From: Chrysomallon squamiferum
Lineage: Eukaryota > Mollusca > Gastropoda > Neomphalida > Peltospiridae
DNA length: 22,500 bases
Assembly: GCA_012295275.1 (NCBI GenBank)
Contig: CM022676.1
Span: 1,921,003-1,943,502 of the forward strand
Reading direction: 5' to 3'
Shown: positions 10,708-21,040 of the stretch, piece after piece
Layout: each line of letters opens with the position of its first letter
How positions within the stretch are numbered: position 1 is the stretch's first letter
The notes under the pieces: generated by a model
The model's input: the letters and a program-made list of their open reading frames with translations, nothing else
The model's database searches: none
Told to the model about the DNA's origin: nothing
Program-made: the position numbers and the translations under genes

Positions 10708-10863
10708 TTCTCGCATTCTCTGTGTACTTATGTTATCTGGGTTGTTGGTTAAACTCTACGAATGCGTCTGACAAGCTATATTACGTTCCCGATGGATGTT
10801 GCGTATCAATGACTGTCGTATTTGAATCCACGTGTGTCGAACATGGTCAAGATCACGCACCAG
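10708..10863 (+). CDS. Candidate exon of an unidentified small secreted or cysteine-containing protein
   Basis: An open frame runs to a donor CACCAG|GTAAAC, phase 1, the same donor string and phase as the module exons upstream. An acceptor-like gttaCAG at 10705-10707 would also be phase 1. The reading contains FSVYLCYLGCWLNSTNASDK, with two N-glycosylation sequons (NST, NAS), and further on VPDGCCVS and a Cys before EHGQDHAP. The hydrophobic start could be part of a signal peptide, or this may be a diverged module. Homology is unproven and the 5' border is uncertain. Confidence 0.3.
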
Positions 10864-10993
10864 GTAAACCTGGTGTCCTTTCTTATAAATCAGCTTTGAA
10901 TTAAATCATCATTTGTCTGACAGCTTATAACGGCTTGTGTTAAAATGTTTCAGAATAATATATCGATTAGTATGTCAGAAAAGAGCATTGTCT

Positions 10994-10999
<6 letters not shown>

Positions 11000-11034
<35 letters not shown>
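11000..11034. repeat. (TG)n microsatellite
   Basis: About 35 bases of TG repeat. Confidence 0.95.
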
Positions 11035-11035
<1 letters not shown>

Positions 11036-11178
11036 TTGAGTGAATGAGTGTGTATGGCAGTGTATGTTGCTGTTATAATCTATCACGGAATAAAAGTTAG
11101 GTGTTAATAAAACTGATTTAAGATATATCGCTCGCGTAATTTGATTTGTTTATTTGCTATGTGTTGTATATGTTTTAG

Positions 11179-11203
11179 TGTGGTTGCATTTGTCCTTACG
11201 AAG
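11179..11203 (+). CDS. Possible 25-base micro-exon
   Basis: The segment lies between tatgttttAG and AAG|GTAAGA, a near-consensus donor. In one phase it reads CGCICPYE. In the phase set by the donor at 10863 it gives no cysteines. It may be chance. Confidence 0.12.
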
Positions 11204-11423
11204 GTAAGAATGAAACTTCTGTTTTTTTCCTTTGTACATCTGATGAGACATTATTTAGGAAAGCAGTAATACAGGACAAAGTCAAGTCAGAATTAATGTC
11301 AGCGACCATTCTCCCGTGCTCTGTAGGCGTACAGTAAATACCACTACAACCGAGGCAAGAAAAAAGAACTCATTATACGTGCGTATTTGCATTCATGTAT
11401 GTGTGTATATGTTTGTATGTATG

Positions 11424-11438
<15 letters not shown>

Positions 11439-11478
<40 letters not shown>
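11439..11478. repeat. (CA)n microsatellite
   Basis: About 40 bases of CA follow a short TA run. Confidence 0.95.
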
Positions 11479-11481
<3 letters not shown>

Positions 11482-11703
11482 CATACTGTAATATATTTGT
11501 GTACATGTATACACCTACGTATGTATAAACATATTATATATATATATATATAGATACATATATTTGTGTAAACCATGTCTATAGTTTTTGTCTCTCTGTC
11601 CTATTGTTATGGTCTGTACGTATACGTCTTCTGTATAAAAAATAAGCAAACGTTTTGTAAGTTTTATACATTATACAAAAAAATTCTTACATTTTCGTTA
11701 CAG

Positions 11704-11738
11704 GTGCCGAATTTATGAAGACACGCATTAATCAGTGA
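11704..11738 (+). CDS. Candidate terminal exon for the 10708-10863 gene
   Basis: An acceptor of good quality (cattttcgttaCAG) opens in phase 1 to GAEFMKTRINQ and a TGA at 11736-11738. The phase matches the donor at 10863. It is short, so support is weak. Confidence 0.2.
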
Positions 11739-11976
11739 TTTATCACAGTTTGATTTTTTTGTTGTTGCCGAAATGAGATTCAGCGATACTGCAAACAAAC
11801 ACAAATACCTAACATCTGCAAAATTGTGTGATGGTTGCATAAGCCTGAACAAGAAGTAGAACGGAGAACTCAGGTCGTATTTGATCGTAAAAGAACAAAA
11901 GTTGAAACCAAAGAAACGATTAATACAAAAAAAAAAGAAGAAAAAAAAGATTTTCCATTCGTAACGTGATAGAGAG
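11739..11976 (+). other. Upstream region or 5' UTR of the fusl gene
   Basis: AT-rich sequence ends in A-rich stretches before the fusl ATG. An in-frame TAA at 11962-11964 closes the frame 12 bases upstream of the ATG. No TATA box or initiator can be named with confidence. Confidence 0.5.
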
Positions 11977-12474
11977 ATGGCGATGATGAGCAGAGATTTA
12001 GTTTTCTATTTTCTAGATTGTCTTATTTCTAATCTCTTTATTGCTCCCCTCGTCGTCTTCTACTGGCGAGGAACTTGGGAACTTCTCGATTTTTACCTTC
12101 TTCCTGATTCTGTCGAGTACAGCGCCTGGATTTCTCTGACTTTGGGAATCTTTGTGATAGTAACTTTCAACCTTCTACAACGTAGTCTGTCTACATTTTC
12201 AGTGAGGCTCTCCACGACGTGTTTTTTCCTCTTTTCTCGACTCTACACGTACATTCTAGGACTAGCCATCGTCAATCACTGGAGAGGGGTGTGGCTGCTG
12301 CTAAACGCCTACACCGGGGTCAACTGTCTCAGTGCTGTTTTGTCCGTTCTAACTGGTTCAGGATTACTCTTTGCATTTCGATCATACAGGAATGTTCTCA
12401 GTCCTCCAGTCGTCCTTGCTATGGACATATTTCCTGCTGATCATTGTCGGATCTCGACGAGATTCAAACAGGAG
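11977..12474 (+). CDS. fusl: Fuseless-family protein, exon 1 (residues 1-166)
   Basis: Fuseless is a multi-pass membrane protein, in Drosophila needed presynaptically for normal calcium channel clustering at nerve terminals. The match here rests on the WRG-x-W-E-L-L-D family motif and the eight-segment topology. The ATG has purine at -3 and G at +4 and an in-frame stop just upstream. This exon gives four hydrophobic segments (about residues 8-29, 48-67, 79-100, 115-134) with WRG at 30-32 and 102-104, then LSPPVVLAMD. I end it at CAG GAG|GTTGGA in phase 0, which fits the phase-0 acceptor of exon 2. The donor is not ideal, so the border is less sure than the gene. Confidence 0.85.
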
Positions 12475-12588
12475 GTTGGATATTCTAAGTCTTATTATTT
12501 GTCTTTTGTACACAGATCGCTAATTTTCTCTACTATTGTTTCCACAGCCTCGCTCGATAATTAAATATCACCTGACCAACAGAAGTCA

Positions 12589-12646
<58 letters not shown>

Positions 12647-13125
12647 TTAATAATAAAGATGATGACGATGATGATAATAATAATATTGATAATGATGAAA
12701 ATTCAGTTTTATATCTTTTGTTATTCAAATCAAGAATCGCTAATGAACATCAGGATGATGTACCTTTGCATTAACTTTTTCATTCAAATCAAGAATACAT
12801 TATTCAGGATGATGTATATGCATTAACTTTCTGCATAACTATATATTATTCACATATTTACAGGAATATTTAAGTTCATATACACTGTACTTACATACAT
12901 ACAATGCACATAAACAACATCAGTGTTACTTCATCATCATCAAGTTCTTTTTTATTCGTTATAATGGTGTTTCTGGTTTCAGTAGATAACTATTTATTTT
13001 TTATGTTTTGCTTATAGTGATTATTATCATCATCATCATCCTAATCGTGATGGTTATTTATTGTCATAATACATGCTTCAGATGTTGCGTTTTTTTTGTT
13101 AATTATGTTTTGGTTACAGCGATCG

Positions 13126-13158
<33 letters not shown>

Positions 13159-13195
13159 ATATTTTCACTTGTTATAAAATTGTTTCTCGTTTCAG
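12475..13195 (+). other. fusl: fusl intron 1
   Basis: The 721-base intron ends tgtttctcgtttCAG. It contains (TAA)n at about 12590-12646, and (ATC)n stretches near 13024-13040 and 13126-13157. No nested gene is seen. Confidence 0.7.
12590..12646. repeat. (TAA)n microsatellite in fusl intron 1
   Basis: An uninterrupted TAA/ATA run followed by imperfect GATGAT and AATAAT units. Confidence 0.95.
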
Positions 13196-13732
13196 AAGAC
13201 TTGTCTGTTGTTTGTTCTTGATGTTCTCTTCACGGTGATTTTCAACGGCTCTCTCATTGTTGTCGTTTGGCGTGGTTACTGGGAATTAATGAACATCTAC
13301 GTCTTCCCCGACAACGCCATTCAGAGCGCTTGCTACTCGTTAAACATCGCCTACGGCCTCGTTTCACTGCTTCTGATAACAACGACGCCGATGAAGATGA
13401 TCTCAAGGAAACTGGAAGAAAAGTCTTTCATTGCCAAAGTAATTTTCGAAGATTTTCTTTTCTTTCTGAAAAGTTTGGTGGCTATTTGTCACTGGCGTGG
13501 ATTCTGGATTTTTCTCGACGAACTGGTTTTCCCGTCCAACCAGGAGCTCAGTAGATGGTTGACTCATTCTGTAGGAACAGTTGTCCTGGTTGTTATGTGT
13601 TCCTTCAATTCTGTTCTAGCACGTGGTTGTGTGTTGGACGGTTGGGAAGGTGACGGTGAAGGAGTAAAAATGGATATTTCCTACACAACTGCAATATCAG
13701 AAATGTTCAGACGTAAACACTCCAAAACAGAA
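13196..13732 (+). CDS. fusl: Fuseless-family protein, exon 2 (residues 167-345)
   Basis: The exon opens at KTCLLFVLDVLF after a strong acceptor and stays in phase 0 to ACA GAA|GTATGT. It has four more hydrophobic segments (about residues 169-190, 210-228, 247-266, 283-306) with WRG at 191-193 and 266-268. It aligns with exon 1 over its length: VVVWRGYWELMNIYVFPD against VVFYWRGTWELLDFYLLPD, and CHWRGFW against NHWRGVW. After the last segment comes a soluble stretch of charged residues, probably cytoplasmic. The frame stays open far into the following intron, but that is due to a stop-free repeat and not protein. Confidence 0.88.
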
Positions 13733-13743
13733 GTATGTTCTTT

Positions 13744-13875
<132 letters not shown>

Positions 13876-13929
13876 CTGTCTCTCTCCATATGTGTCTCTA
13901 TCTAAGGCTTATTTTAGTATTTCTCTCTC

Positions 13930-16470
13930 TGTTTCAGCTTGCTTCTGCTTCTGTGTCTATTTCATTGTATTTCTGTTTCTCTCTATTTCAGTATATTTCT
14001 ATTTCTATTTCAATTTGAGTGTATTTCTGTTTTCGTCTCTGTTTCAGTGTATTTCTATTTCTGTCTCTATTTCAGTGTATTTCTATTTCTGTCTCTCTTT
14101 CAGAGCATTTCTATTTCTGTCTCTATTTCAGAGCATTTCTATTTCTGTCTCAGTGCATTTCTATTTCTGTCTCTATTTCTGCATTTCTATTTCTGTCTCT
14201 ATTTCTGTGTATTTCTATTTCTGTCTCTATTTCAGAGCATTTCTATTTCTGTCTCTATTTCTGTGTATTTCTATTTCTGTCTCTATTTCAGTGCATTTCT
14301 ATTTCTGTCTGTGGTTTGTGTATTTCTATTTCTGTCTCTATTTCTGCATTTCTATTTCTGTCTCTATTTCAGAGCATTTCTATTTCTGTCTGTTTTTGTG
14401 TATTTCTATTTCTGTCTCTATTTCAGAGCATTTCTATTTCTGTCTGTGCTTCTGTGTATTTCTATTTCTGTCTCTATTTCAGAGCATTTCTATTTCTGTC
14501 TGTGCTTCTGTGTATTTCTATTTCTGTCTCTATTTAAGAGCATTTCTATTTCTCACTCTGTTTCACTGTAATTCTGTTTCTGTCTCTGTTTCAGTATATT
14601 TATCTTTCAGTTTCTACTTCAGTGTAATTCTGTTTCTATCTCTGTTTCAGTATATTTCTGTTTCTGTTTCTATTTCAGTCTATTTCTATTCTGTTTGTTT
14701 GTCAGTGTATTTTATTTTTGTCTCTATTTCAGAGTATTTCTATTTCTGTCCCTGTTTCAGTGTATTTTATTTCTCACTCTGTTTCAGAGTATTTATATTT
14801 CTGTCTCTGTTTCAGTATATTTTTTTTGTCTCTGTTTCATTATATTTCTATTTCAGTTTCTACTTCAGTCTATTTCTGTTCCTGTCTCTATTTCAGTGCA
14901 ATTATAGTTCTGTTTGTATTTCAGAGTATTTCTATTTCTGTGTCTGTTTCAGTGTATCTGTATTTCTATCTCTGTTTCAGTGTATTTCTATTTCTGTCTT
15001 GAATTCAGTGCATTTCTATTTTTGTCTGTCCCAGTGTATTTATAATTCTTACTCTATTTTCTCTTCTGTCTCTGTTTCAGTGTATTTCTATTTCTCTCTC
15101 TATTTCAGTGCATTTCTAATTTTCTCTCTATTTCAGTTAATTTCTATTTTTGTCTCTGTTTCAGCCTGTTTCTGTTTCTGTCTCTATTTCTGTGGATTCC
15201 TGTTTCTGTCTGTATTACGGTGTATTTCTATTTGTTTCTCTGTTTCAGTGTATTTTTATTTCTCACACTTTTTCAGAGTAGTTATGTTTCTGTCTCTGTT
15301 TCATTATATTTCTATTTCAGTGTATTTCTATTTCTGTCTCTTTCTGTGTATTTCAGTATTTTTTATTATTTTGTCTCTGTTTCAGTGAATTTACATATTT
15401 TCTCTTATCAGTGTATTTATTTTTCTTATAGTTGTCTGTCTGTTTCAGTATGTATTTCAATTTCTGTCTCTAATTCAGTGTATTTCTCTTTTCTCTCTCA
15501 TTTCAGTGTATTTATATTTTTCTGTCTCAATATGAGTGTGTTTTTTTTTTTGTCTTTATTTCAATATATCTCTTATTCTGTCTGTTTCAGTATATTTTAT
15601 TTGTCTCTGTTTCAGTGTATTTGAATTTCTCTTTCTGTTTCAGTATTTCTCTTTTGTGTCTCTGTTTCAGTATATTTCTATTTCAGTGTATTTCTATTTT
15701 TGTCTCAATATGAGTGTATTTCTATTTTTGTCTTTATTTCAGTATATTTCTATTTCCGTTTATTTCTATTTCTGTCTCTGTTTCAGTATATTTCTATTTC
15801 AGTCTCTATTTCAGTGTATTTCTATTTCTGTCTCTATTTCAGTATATTTCTATTTCTGTCTCTGTTTCAATGTATTTCTTTTTATTTTCTGTCCCTATTT
15901 CAGTGTATTTCTATTTCTGTCTCTTATTTCTATTTCTGTCTCTGTTTCTGTGTATTTTTTTTTTAGTCTCTATTTCACTGTATTTCTATTTCTGTCTCTG
16001 TTTCAGTGTATTTTTTTTTTTTTTGTGTATTTCTATTTCTGTCTCTATTTCAGAGTATTTCTATTTCTGTCTCTGTTTCAATGTATTTCTATTTCTCTGT
16101 TTCAGTGTGTCCCTATTTATATTTCTGTCTCTGTTTCATATTTATTTCTGTCTCTGTTTGTATATTTCTATTTCTGTCTGTTTCAGTGTATTTCTATTTC
16201 TGTCTCTGTTTCTCTATTTTTTTCTGACTATTTCGGTCTATTTATTTTGTTCTGTCTCTGTATATTTCTATTCTGTCTCTGTTTCAGTGTATTTCTATTT
16301 CTGCGTTTGTTTCAGTATATTTCTATTTCTGTCTCTGTTTCAGTGTATTTCTATTTCTGTCTCTGTTTCAGTATATTTCTATTTCTGTCTCTGTTTCAGT
16401 ATATTTCTATTTTTGTCTCTGTTTCAGTGTATTTCTATTTCTGTCTCTGTTTCAGTATATTTCTATTTCT
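13930..16470 (+). repeat. 28-bp tandem repeat of splice-acceptor-like units
   Basis: The consensus TGTATTTCTATTTCTGTCTCTGTTTCAG is repeated roughly 80-90 times with variants (GAGCAT, CTGCAT and short forms). Every full unit is a pyrimidine tract ending TTTCAG, followed by TGTATTTC. The unit has no stop in any sense frame and 28 is not a multiple of three, so the frames translate with a period of 28 residues, such as YFYFCLCFSVFLFLSLFQ. Confidence 0.95.
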
Positions 16471-16975
16471 ATGCAGCGTCAGAATTATAATTAAACATGT
16501 AAGAATACTGATAAGGCGTTCATCGGAACCTGGTTAGAACGGGAAATAGCGGCCTTATGGAAGAGAGTCATAAAAATAAGCACAACCGCATATGTCATAA
16601 AATGTTAAATTCATCTACACATATATTCGATTAGTGTTTTGAAATTCATCTGCACGAAGTTAGATTTAGTTTGTTTTGGGACTAAAATACTTTATGTTTT
16701 TAGGCGCTGATTGATCAACTGATTACGCCATTGCGTAAATGGAAATAAGATTTATAAAAAGCTGTGGTATATTTCTGTAAACTTTTCAAAAGCAGTGATA
16801 AACAGTACGATCTTGGCAGAAGATTCACATCACTAATGCTTAACCGTTAGAAATTAAATATACTGAAAAAAGTATCTGATTTCTAATACCTATGATTTAT
16901 TATAATAATATAGTAGTAATAGCGTAGTTTGATTATAAAGGCGTCGCAAAACATAACGATCACATTTCTTTGCAG

Positions 16976-17071
16976 GTATCACAAGAAAGCAGTGCAGAGA
17001 CGAGAGACAGCGAGGGACAGAGTGGCGGTAGTAGTGGTAGTAGTAGTAGTAGTAGTAGCAGATGTGTTTGA
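16976..17071 (+). CDS. fusl: Fuseless-family protein, exon 3 (C-terminal tail and stop)
   Basis: The exon follows cacatttctttgCAG in phase 0, matching exon 2. It encodes VSQESSAETRDSEGQSGGSS, a serine run and RCV, then TGA at 17069-17071. The tail is hydrophilic, glycine- and serine-rich, partly from an AGT trinucleotide repeat, and probably disordered and cytoplasmic. The assembled protein is about 376 residues, a plausible size for the family. Another terminal exon further on cannot be excluded. Confidence 0.7.
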   Translation, partial: VSQESSAETRDSEGQSGGSSGSSSSSSSRCV

Positions 17072-17985
17072 TGTTTTTTTCATTTAAGGTAATCGCTGGT
17101 TATCTTGTTTGGGCCTCACTTAAATTAGACAAAACGCTTTCATAGCTAGATGTCACGAAATTGTTAAGTGACTGCTTAAGTTTAATTTTCGGTTGCCTTA
17201 TTTGAGCCTTCTTTTGGTGAATATAACTATGTTGATTATTTTTATTCCTTGTGTTTTTTATTTATTTATATGTTTTTCTTAAGAAAAACATGTCTATATG
17301 AAGTTTATGTATGCAAACCTTGATTAGTCTATTATAATAGTAAGACAGAAAATTAAAGTAACTAAAATTACTTATCCCAAAATATCCTTCATATTGTTGT
17401 GATTTTATAAATGTATGCAGTTTTTCACAAGTTTATTTCGTCTAATGTTTTTATAATTCATTATTTCTGTAAATTAAAAACAATCGTTAGATAAAAAACC
17501 CTGTATACAGTTTAAAACATGCTTCCCGCTGTTTTGATATTGGCTTATTTTCCGAAGAGACTTTACAATGACAGACTTAACTGGAAATATATCTTAACGT
17601 TCCACTGCTTCAGATACTTCGATGACGTCCGCGCTCTGTTTATATCTAGTAGACATTATCTCTGAAAGATTGACTCTCATTAATATTCAGCAGTTCTTGT
17701 TTTTCATGTCACGAAAAATCTTTGTACGCTTCTCTTTCGGAGCCTGACAACGTCATCATTATGATTTTATAATTTGTTGTAGCATTGACGTGTTGTTTAG
17801 TGATTTTATTTTCTATTATCATTATCTACCAGAACAGGAAAGACAGAACGATTTTTTTCTACAAAGACAGCGACCGCAGTGTTTTGTCCTGAATCAATAT
17901 ATGAAATTATTTTTCTGAATGATTTCTTAATCATTTCTAATAGCATAATTTATACCTGTATCTATCTCTTTATCTCTTCTTCTAT
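17072..17985. other. 3' UTR of fusl and intergenic DNA
   Basis: AT-rich unique sequence. ATTAAA occurs near 17354 and 17475, but no clear AATAAA lies soon after the stop, so the transcript end cannot be fixed. No further gene is seen. Confidence 0.5.
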
Positions 17986-17988
17986 CTG

Positions 17989-18066
<78 letters not shown>
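17986..18066. repeat. (ATCT)n microsatellite
   Basis: About 80 bases of ATCT units, with TCTG units nearby at 18110-18150. Confidence 0.97.
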
Positions 18067-18149
18067 CATACATACGCGTAAACATACACACAATTATTAT
18101 GTATGTATCTATCTATCCATCTGTCTGTCTGTGTGTCTGTCTGTCTCTC

Positions 18150-18810
18150 TACGTAACATGAGGTGTTAGAAAGGTTTGGGGATGTTATTTACTTGTACAC
18201 CAACCTTTATATTTTGTAACTTAAGCTTTCTGTATAAACTGTCGTATATACACGCACTTTATTCTGAATGGGAAAATACAATAAACTGTGAAATACTTTT
18301 TATCGCAGTACATGATATTTGCCCCTACTGTGAGTTCGTTTTGTGCACCGTGCTTCTGTTACAAAAATACCAAGAGATATAAAAAAGGTAAATAAACAAC
18401 AACAACAAAAAACCCTTCAAATCTTTTAATGAAACTAATATCCATTATTTTTGTAGATGAAACATATAGATGAAGAAAAGAAAGATAATAATTGAAAGAA
18501 AAGGTAATTATAGACGGGTAAACTGTAATTTATTAAACTTATGCGAAAGATCGAGAAATGGCTCACACGTTTATTGAGTTTGAAAAGGTCGAAAACGACC
18601 ATATAATTATGGACTAGAATATCACTGAGTGTGTTAATCTGTTATAAAGATACTAAATCTAGGTGAAGAATGCAACTATGTGTGTTAACATATCATAAAG
18701 ATATTTAATTTAAAAGGACTTTAATATAGTAATAATAATAATAATAGTAATGTAGTTATTATTACTAGTACTACTTTTACTACTATTTCTACTAATAACA
18801 AGAAGAATAT
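18150..18810. other. Intergenic AT-rich sequence
   Basis: No gene is recognised. An AATAAA occurs at about 18280, without a supported transcript. Confidence 0.55.
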
Positions 18811-18815
18811 CAATA

Positions 18816-18854
<39 letters not shown>

Positions 18855-18858
18855 ATAT
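18816..18858. repeat. (AAAT)n microsatellite
   Basis: About 40 bases of AAAT units. Their reverse strand gives YLFIYLFI frames without meaning. Confidence 0.95.
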
Positions 18859-19142
18859 CAGTTGTTTTATTCTTGAAAGAACACCAGTCACTTTTAAAAT
18901 CAGAGCTCGCAGAAAAAAACAAATGCTTGACGAAAACATTTTCATTTTTCTTTTTGTGACAAAATGTGAAGAAAGATCTCCGAAATTCAGTCTGTTTATT
19001 GTCGCAAACATTGCACAGACAATGATGAAATGGTTTGTCATCAAGATTAGGGTTCTTAAATGACCAAAAAATAAAAGTAAAATAAAATTGAAATCAAAAG
19101 AATTTTCTGTTTTTAGAAAATCGACTGACATAAGCACAATCA

Positions 19143-19240
19143 TTAATTCAGACTATAAAAAATACATAAAACATGAACTAGTAATGTAATAGATGTGAAT
19201 ATATATTACTTATTTATAATTTAATTATAGTCTGAGTTAA
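19143..19240. repeat. Inverted repeat with 16-base arms
   Basis: TTAATTCAGACTATAA (19143-19158) pairs with TTATAGTCTGAGTTAA (19225-19240) with one mismatch, around 66 bases of AT-rich DNA. It could be a small MITE-like element or the terminal repeat of something larger. The right arm overlaps the stop codon of the minus-strand frame at 19237. Confidence 0.55.
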
Positions 19241-19485
19241 ACTTTAACCTCTCGTACTTGAGCAGGGTCAAAAACTTCCACTGTCCTAAATGAATACATT
19301 CTTAACTGATTGCCCTGCGCGATGATCACGTGTTCAAGCCCAGTGTCAGGTGACAGTCTCTGGTACGCAGTTTTAACCAATCGCAGTCTCTGTCTGTAAT
19401 GCCGTTGACGAACATAATTATACAAAGCGTGTCTCGCACTGGCTAAGCTCATCACTCGCCCAGCATTGAGAACAGATTCTTTCAT
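19237..19485 (-). CDS. Protein-like C-terminal fragment of unknown family
   Basis: A minus-strand frame of 82 codons from the first ATG ends in TAA. It reads as ordinary, non-repetitive protein: MSLASARHALYNYVRQRHYR, then LSPDTGLEHVIIAQGNQLRM and FDPAQVREVKV. Base composition (CG-containing codons, about half GC) differs from the AT-rich flanks. A stop lies just upstream, where LINE sequence begins, so it looks like the 3' end of a gene or transposon frame cut by the insertion. I do not recognise the family. Confidence 0.4.
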   Translation of the reverse strand: MKESVLNAGRVMSLASARHALYNYVRQRHYRQRLRLVKTAYQRLSPDTGLEHVIIAQGNQLRMYSFRTVEVFDPAQVREVKV

Positions 19486-19489
19486 AGAA

Positions 19490-20330
19490 TCAGAATTCAA
19501 CGAATACACGTCTCACAGAAACTCAAACTTCCCACTGGAACTCGCAAAGAAACCACTGGACAACCCAACAATCGACGAATATTCCGCAGACACAGAACTC
19601 TTGAAATACAATCAACTCTTCAACATCAGCGAATTAAAACAGGCACTCAAAAACTGGAAAAGTACAGCCATTGGGCCAGATAAAATAAGCTACACAATAC
19701 TACAACACCTACCACATGAAACACTAATCGTCATACTCGAACTTTACAACACAATATGGAGCACTGGAAAGATTCCAACAAACTGGAAACACACCGAATG
19801 TTTCAGCTTGCCCAAACCACACAAAGATCACTCACTACCCAACAGCTACACACCGATCACTCTGACGTCACACATGTGCAAAACATTGGAAACAATGATC
19901 AACACAGCCTGAGCCAGCATCTAAACGACAACAATTTAATCAGCAAATATCAAAGCGGCTTCAGGAAGAAACACAGCACAAACAACAAGATCACACGCCT
20001 GCAAACATCAATCAATCAATCTTTTAGGAAACCAAAAAGTCATCGCAGTATTCCTAGACATTGAAAAAGCATTCGACTTGGTATGGAGGGAAGGACTGCT
20101 CGTCAAATTAATTAACAACAACATCAAAGGCAACATCCGTGATCTAGCCAACACTCTTCAACATCTACATCAACGACATCCTCACAGCACTCAACAAACA
20201 AGACAACGCCAGAAATCTACCAAAGGAACCAATAAATACAGCACTCTTTGCAGAGGACTGCGCCTTTTGGCGGGCAGGCAGATCGCCCGCAACAATACAG
20301 AAAAAAGATACAAAAATACCTAATCAACAT
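19490..20330 (+). pseudogene. LINE reverse transcriptase fragment
   Basis: The frame starts in the region before the RT core (KNWKSTAIGPDKISYTIL, then SLPKPHKDHSLPNSYTPITL) and shifts near 19909 to LSQHLNDNNLISKYQSGFRK. It shifts again near 20027 to VIAVFLDIEKAFDLVW, the conserved block with the first catalytic Asp (20051-20086). About sixty residues, including the expected PQGS block, are missing near 20145. Then comes LFNIYINDIL and FAED at 20247-20258, where the family has ADD, so a catalytic Asp is Glu. At least four frameshifts break it. Confidence 0.85.
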
Positions 20331-21040
20331 AAACGACTGCGCGTTGAAATGGGGCATAAAGATTTTGAAAGCGACATGACCCCTTTTCAACAAAAAGTCA
20401 GACAACAACAAAATCACACTAAACATCGACCATAACGTCATAGTACAAACCAAGACATTCAACCCCACTTCGGATGCCACATACACAACATAATTGCATC
20501 CTGCAAAAAAACCACTCAATCTTCTAAAGCTAATTTTCGGAACCAGTTGAGGAGGAAACGAGTCAACGCTGATTTTGATACACAAAGCGTATATTCTCTT
20601 CAGGCTCGACTACGGAGCCACGGCTTACTCGAATGCTCCCGAACACTCTTTTAAAAAAAACTTAACGTAATTCAATCCAGCACCCTCAGAGTGATCGGCC
20701 ACCTGCCAAACACAACACCATCCGACAGCCTCCTGTCAGAATACAGCATCCAACCACTGAAACACAGAAAAAAGCTGCAGCTACTGAAATACAACCTGAT
20801 AATACACACCCGTGAAGGATCTGGTCCCCGACCACCAAATAATAGGGCAACCCTTTAAATCGCATAGTCTACTACTATCGAATTTCACGACAACAGCCAG
20901 CGAAATCGAAAGGGAAACAGGAATAGGGGAAATGCCACTGCCGGCACTACCACAAAGAATCAAAACCAGGAATAAACACACCTTTCCTAATCAAAACAGA
21001 GTTCCCACACTTTAAAAAGCCATATTTCTAGCAGCAGCAA
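20331..21040 (+). pseudogene. LINE region between RT and RNase H, broken
   Basis: It is readable as LINE protein only by switching frames. CALKWGIKI is followed by TGA at 20375-20377, then NKKSDNNKITLNIDHNVIVQ to a TAA. A TGA falls where GTSWGGNE would be expected, then LDYGATAYSNAPEHS and LPNTTPSDSLLSEYSIQPLK follow. A one-base loss in the A run near 21020 shifts the frame into RNase H. This is the thumb/connection part of the element. Confidence 0.75.

Noticed and set aside
13930-16470. CRISPR-like array (28-bp regular repeats)
   Set aside because: Units are directly adjacent without unique spacers, are degenerate, and sit in an animal intron.
13930-16470. Recursive splice sites in the 28-bp array
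   Set aside because: Ratchet points need AG directly followed by GT. The units read TTTCAG|TGTATTT, so they are acceptor-like only.
18721-19143. 140-residue minus-strand frame
   Set aside because: Part is AAAT repeat translation (YLFIYLFI), the rest is AT-driven hydrophobic sequence, and no domain or exon borders are seen.
20217-20585. 122-residue minus-strand frame within the LINE
   Set aside because: It lies antisense to recognisable reverse transcriptase sequence.
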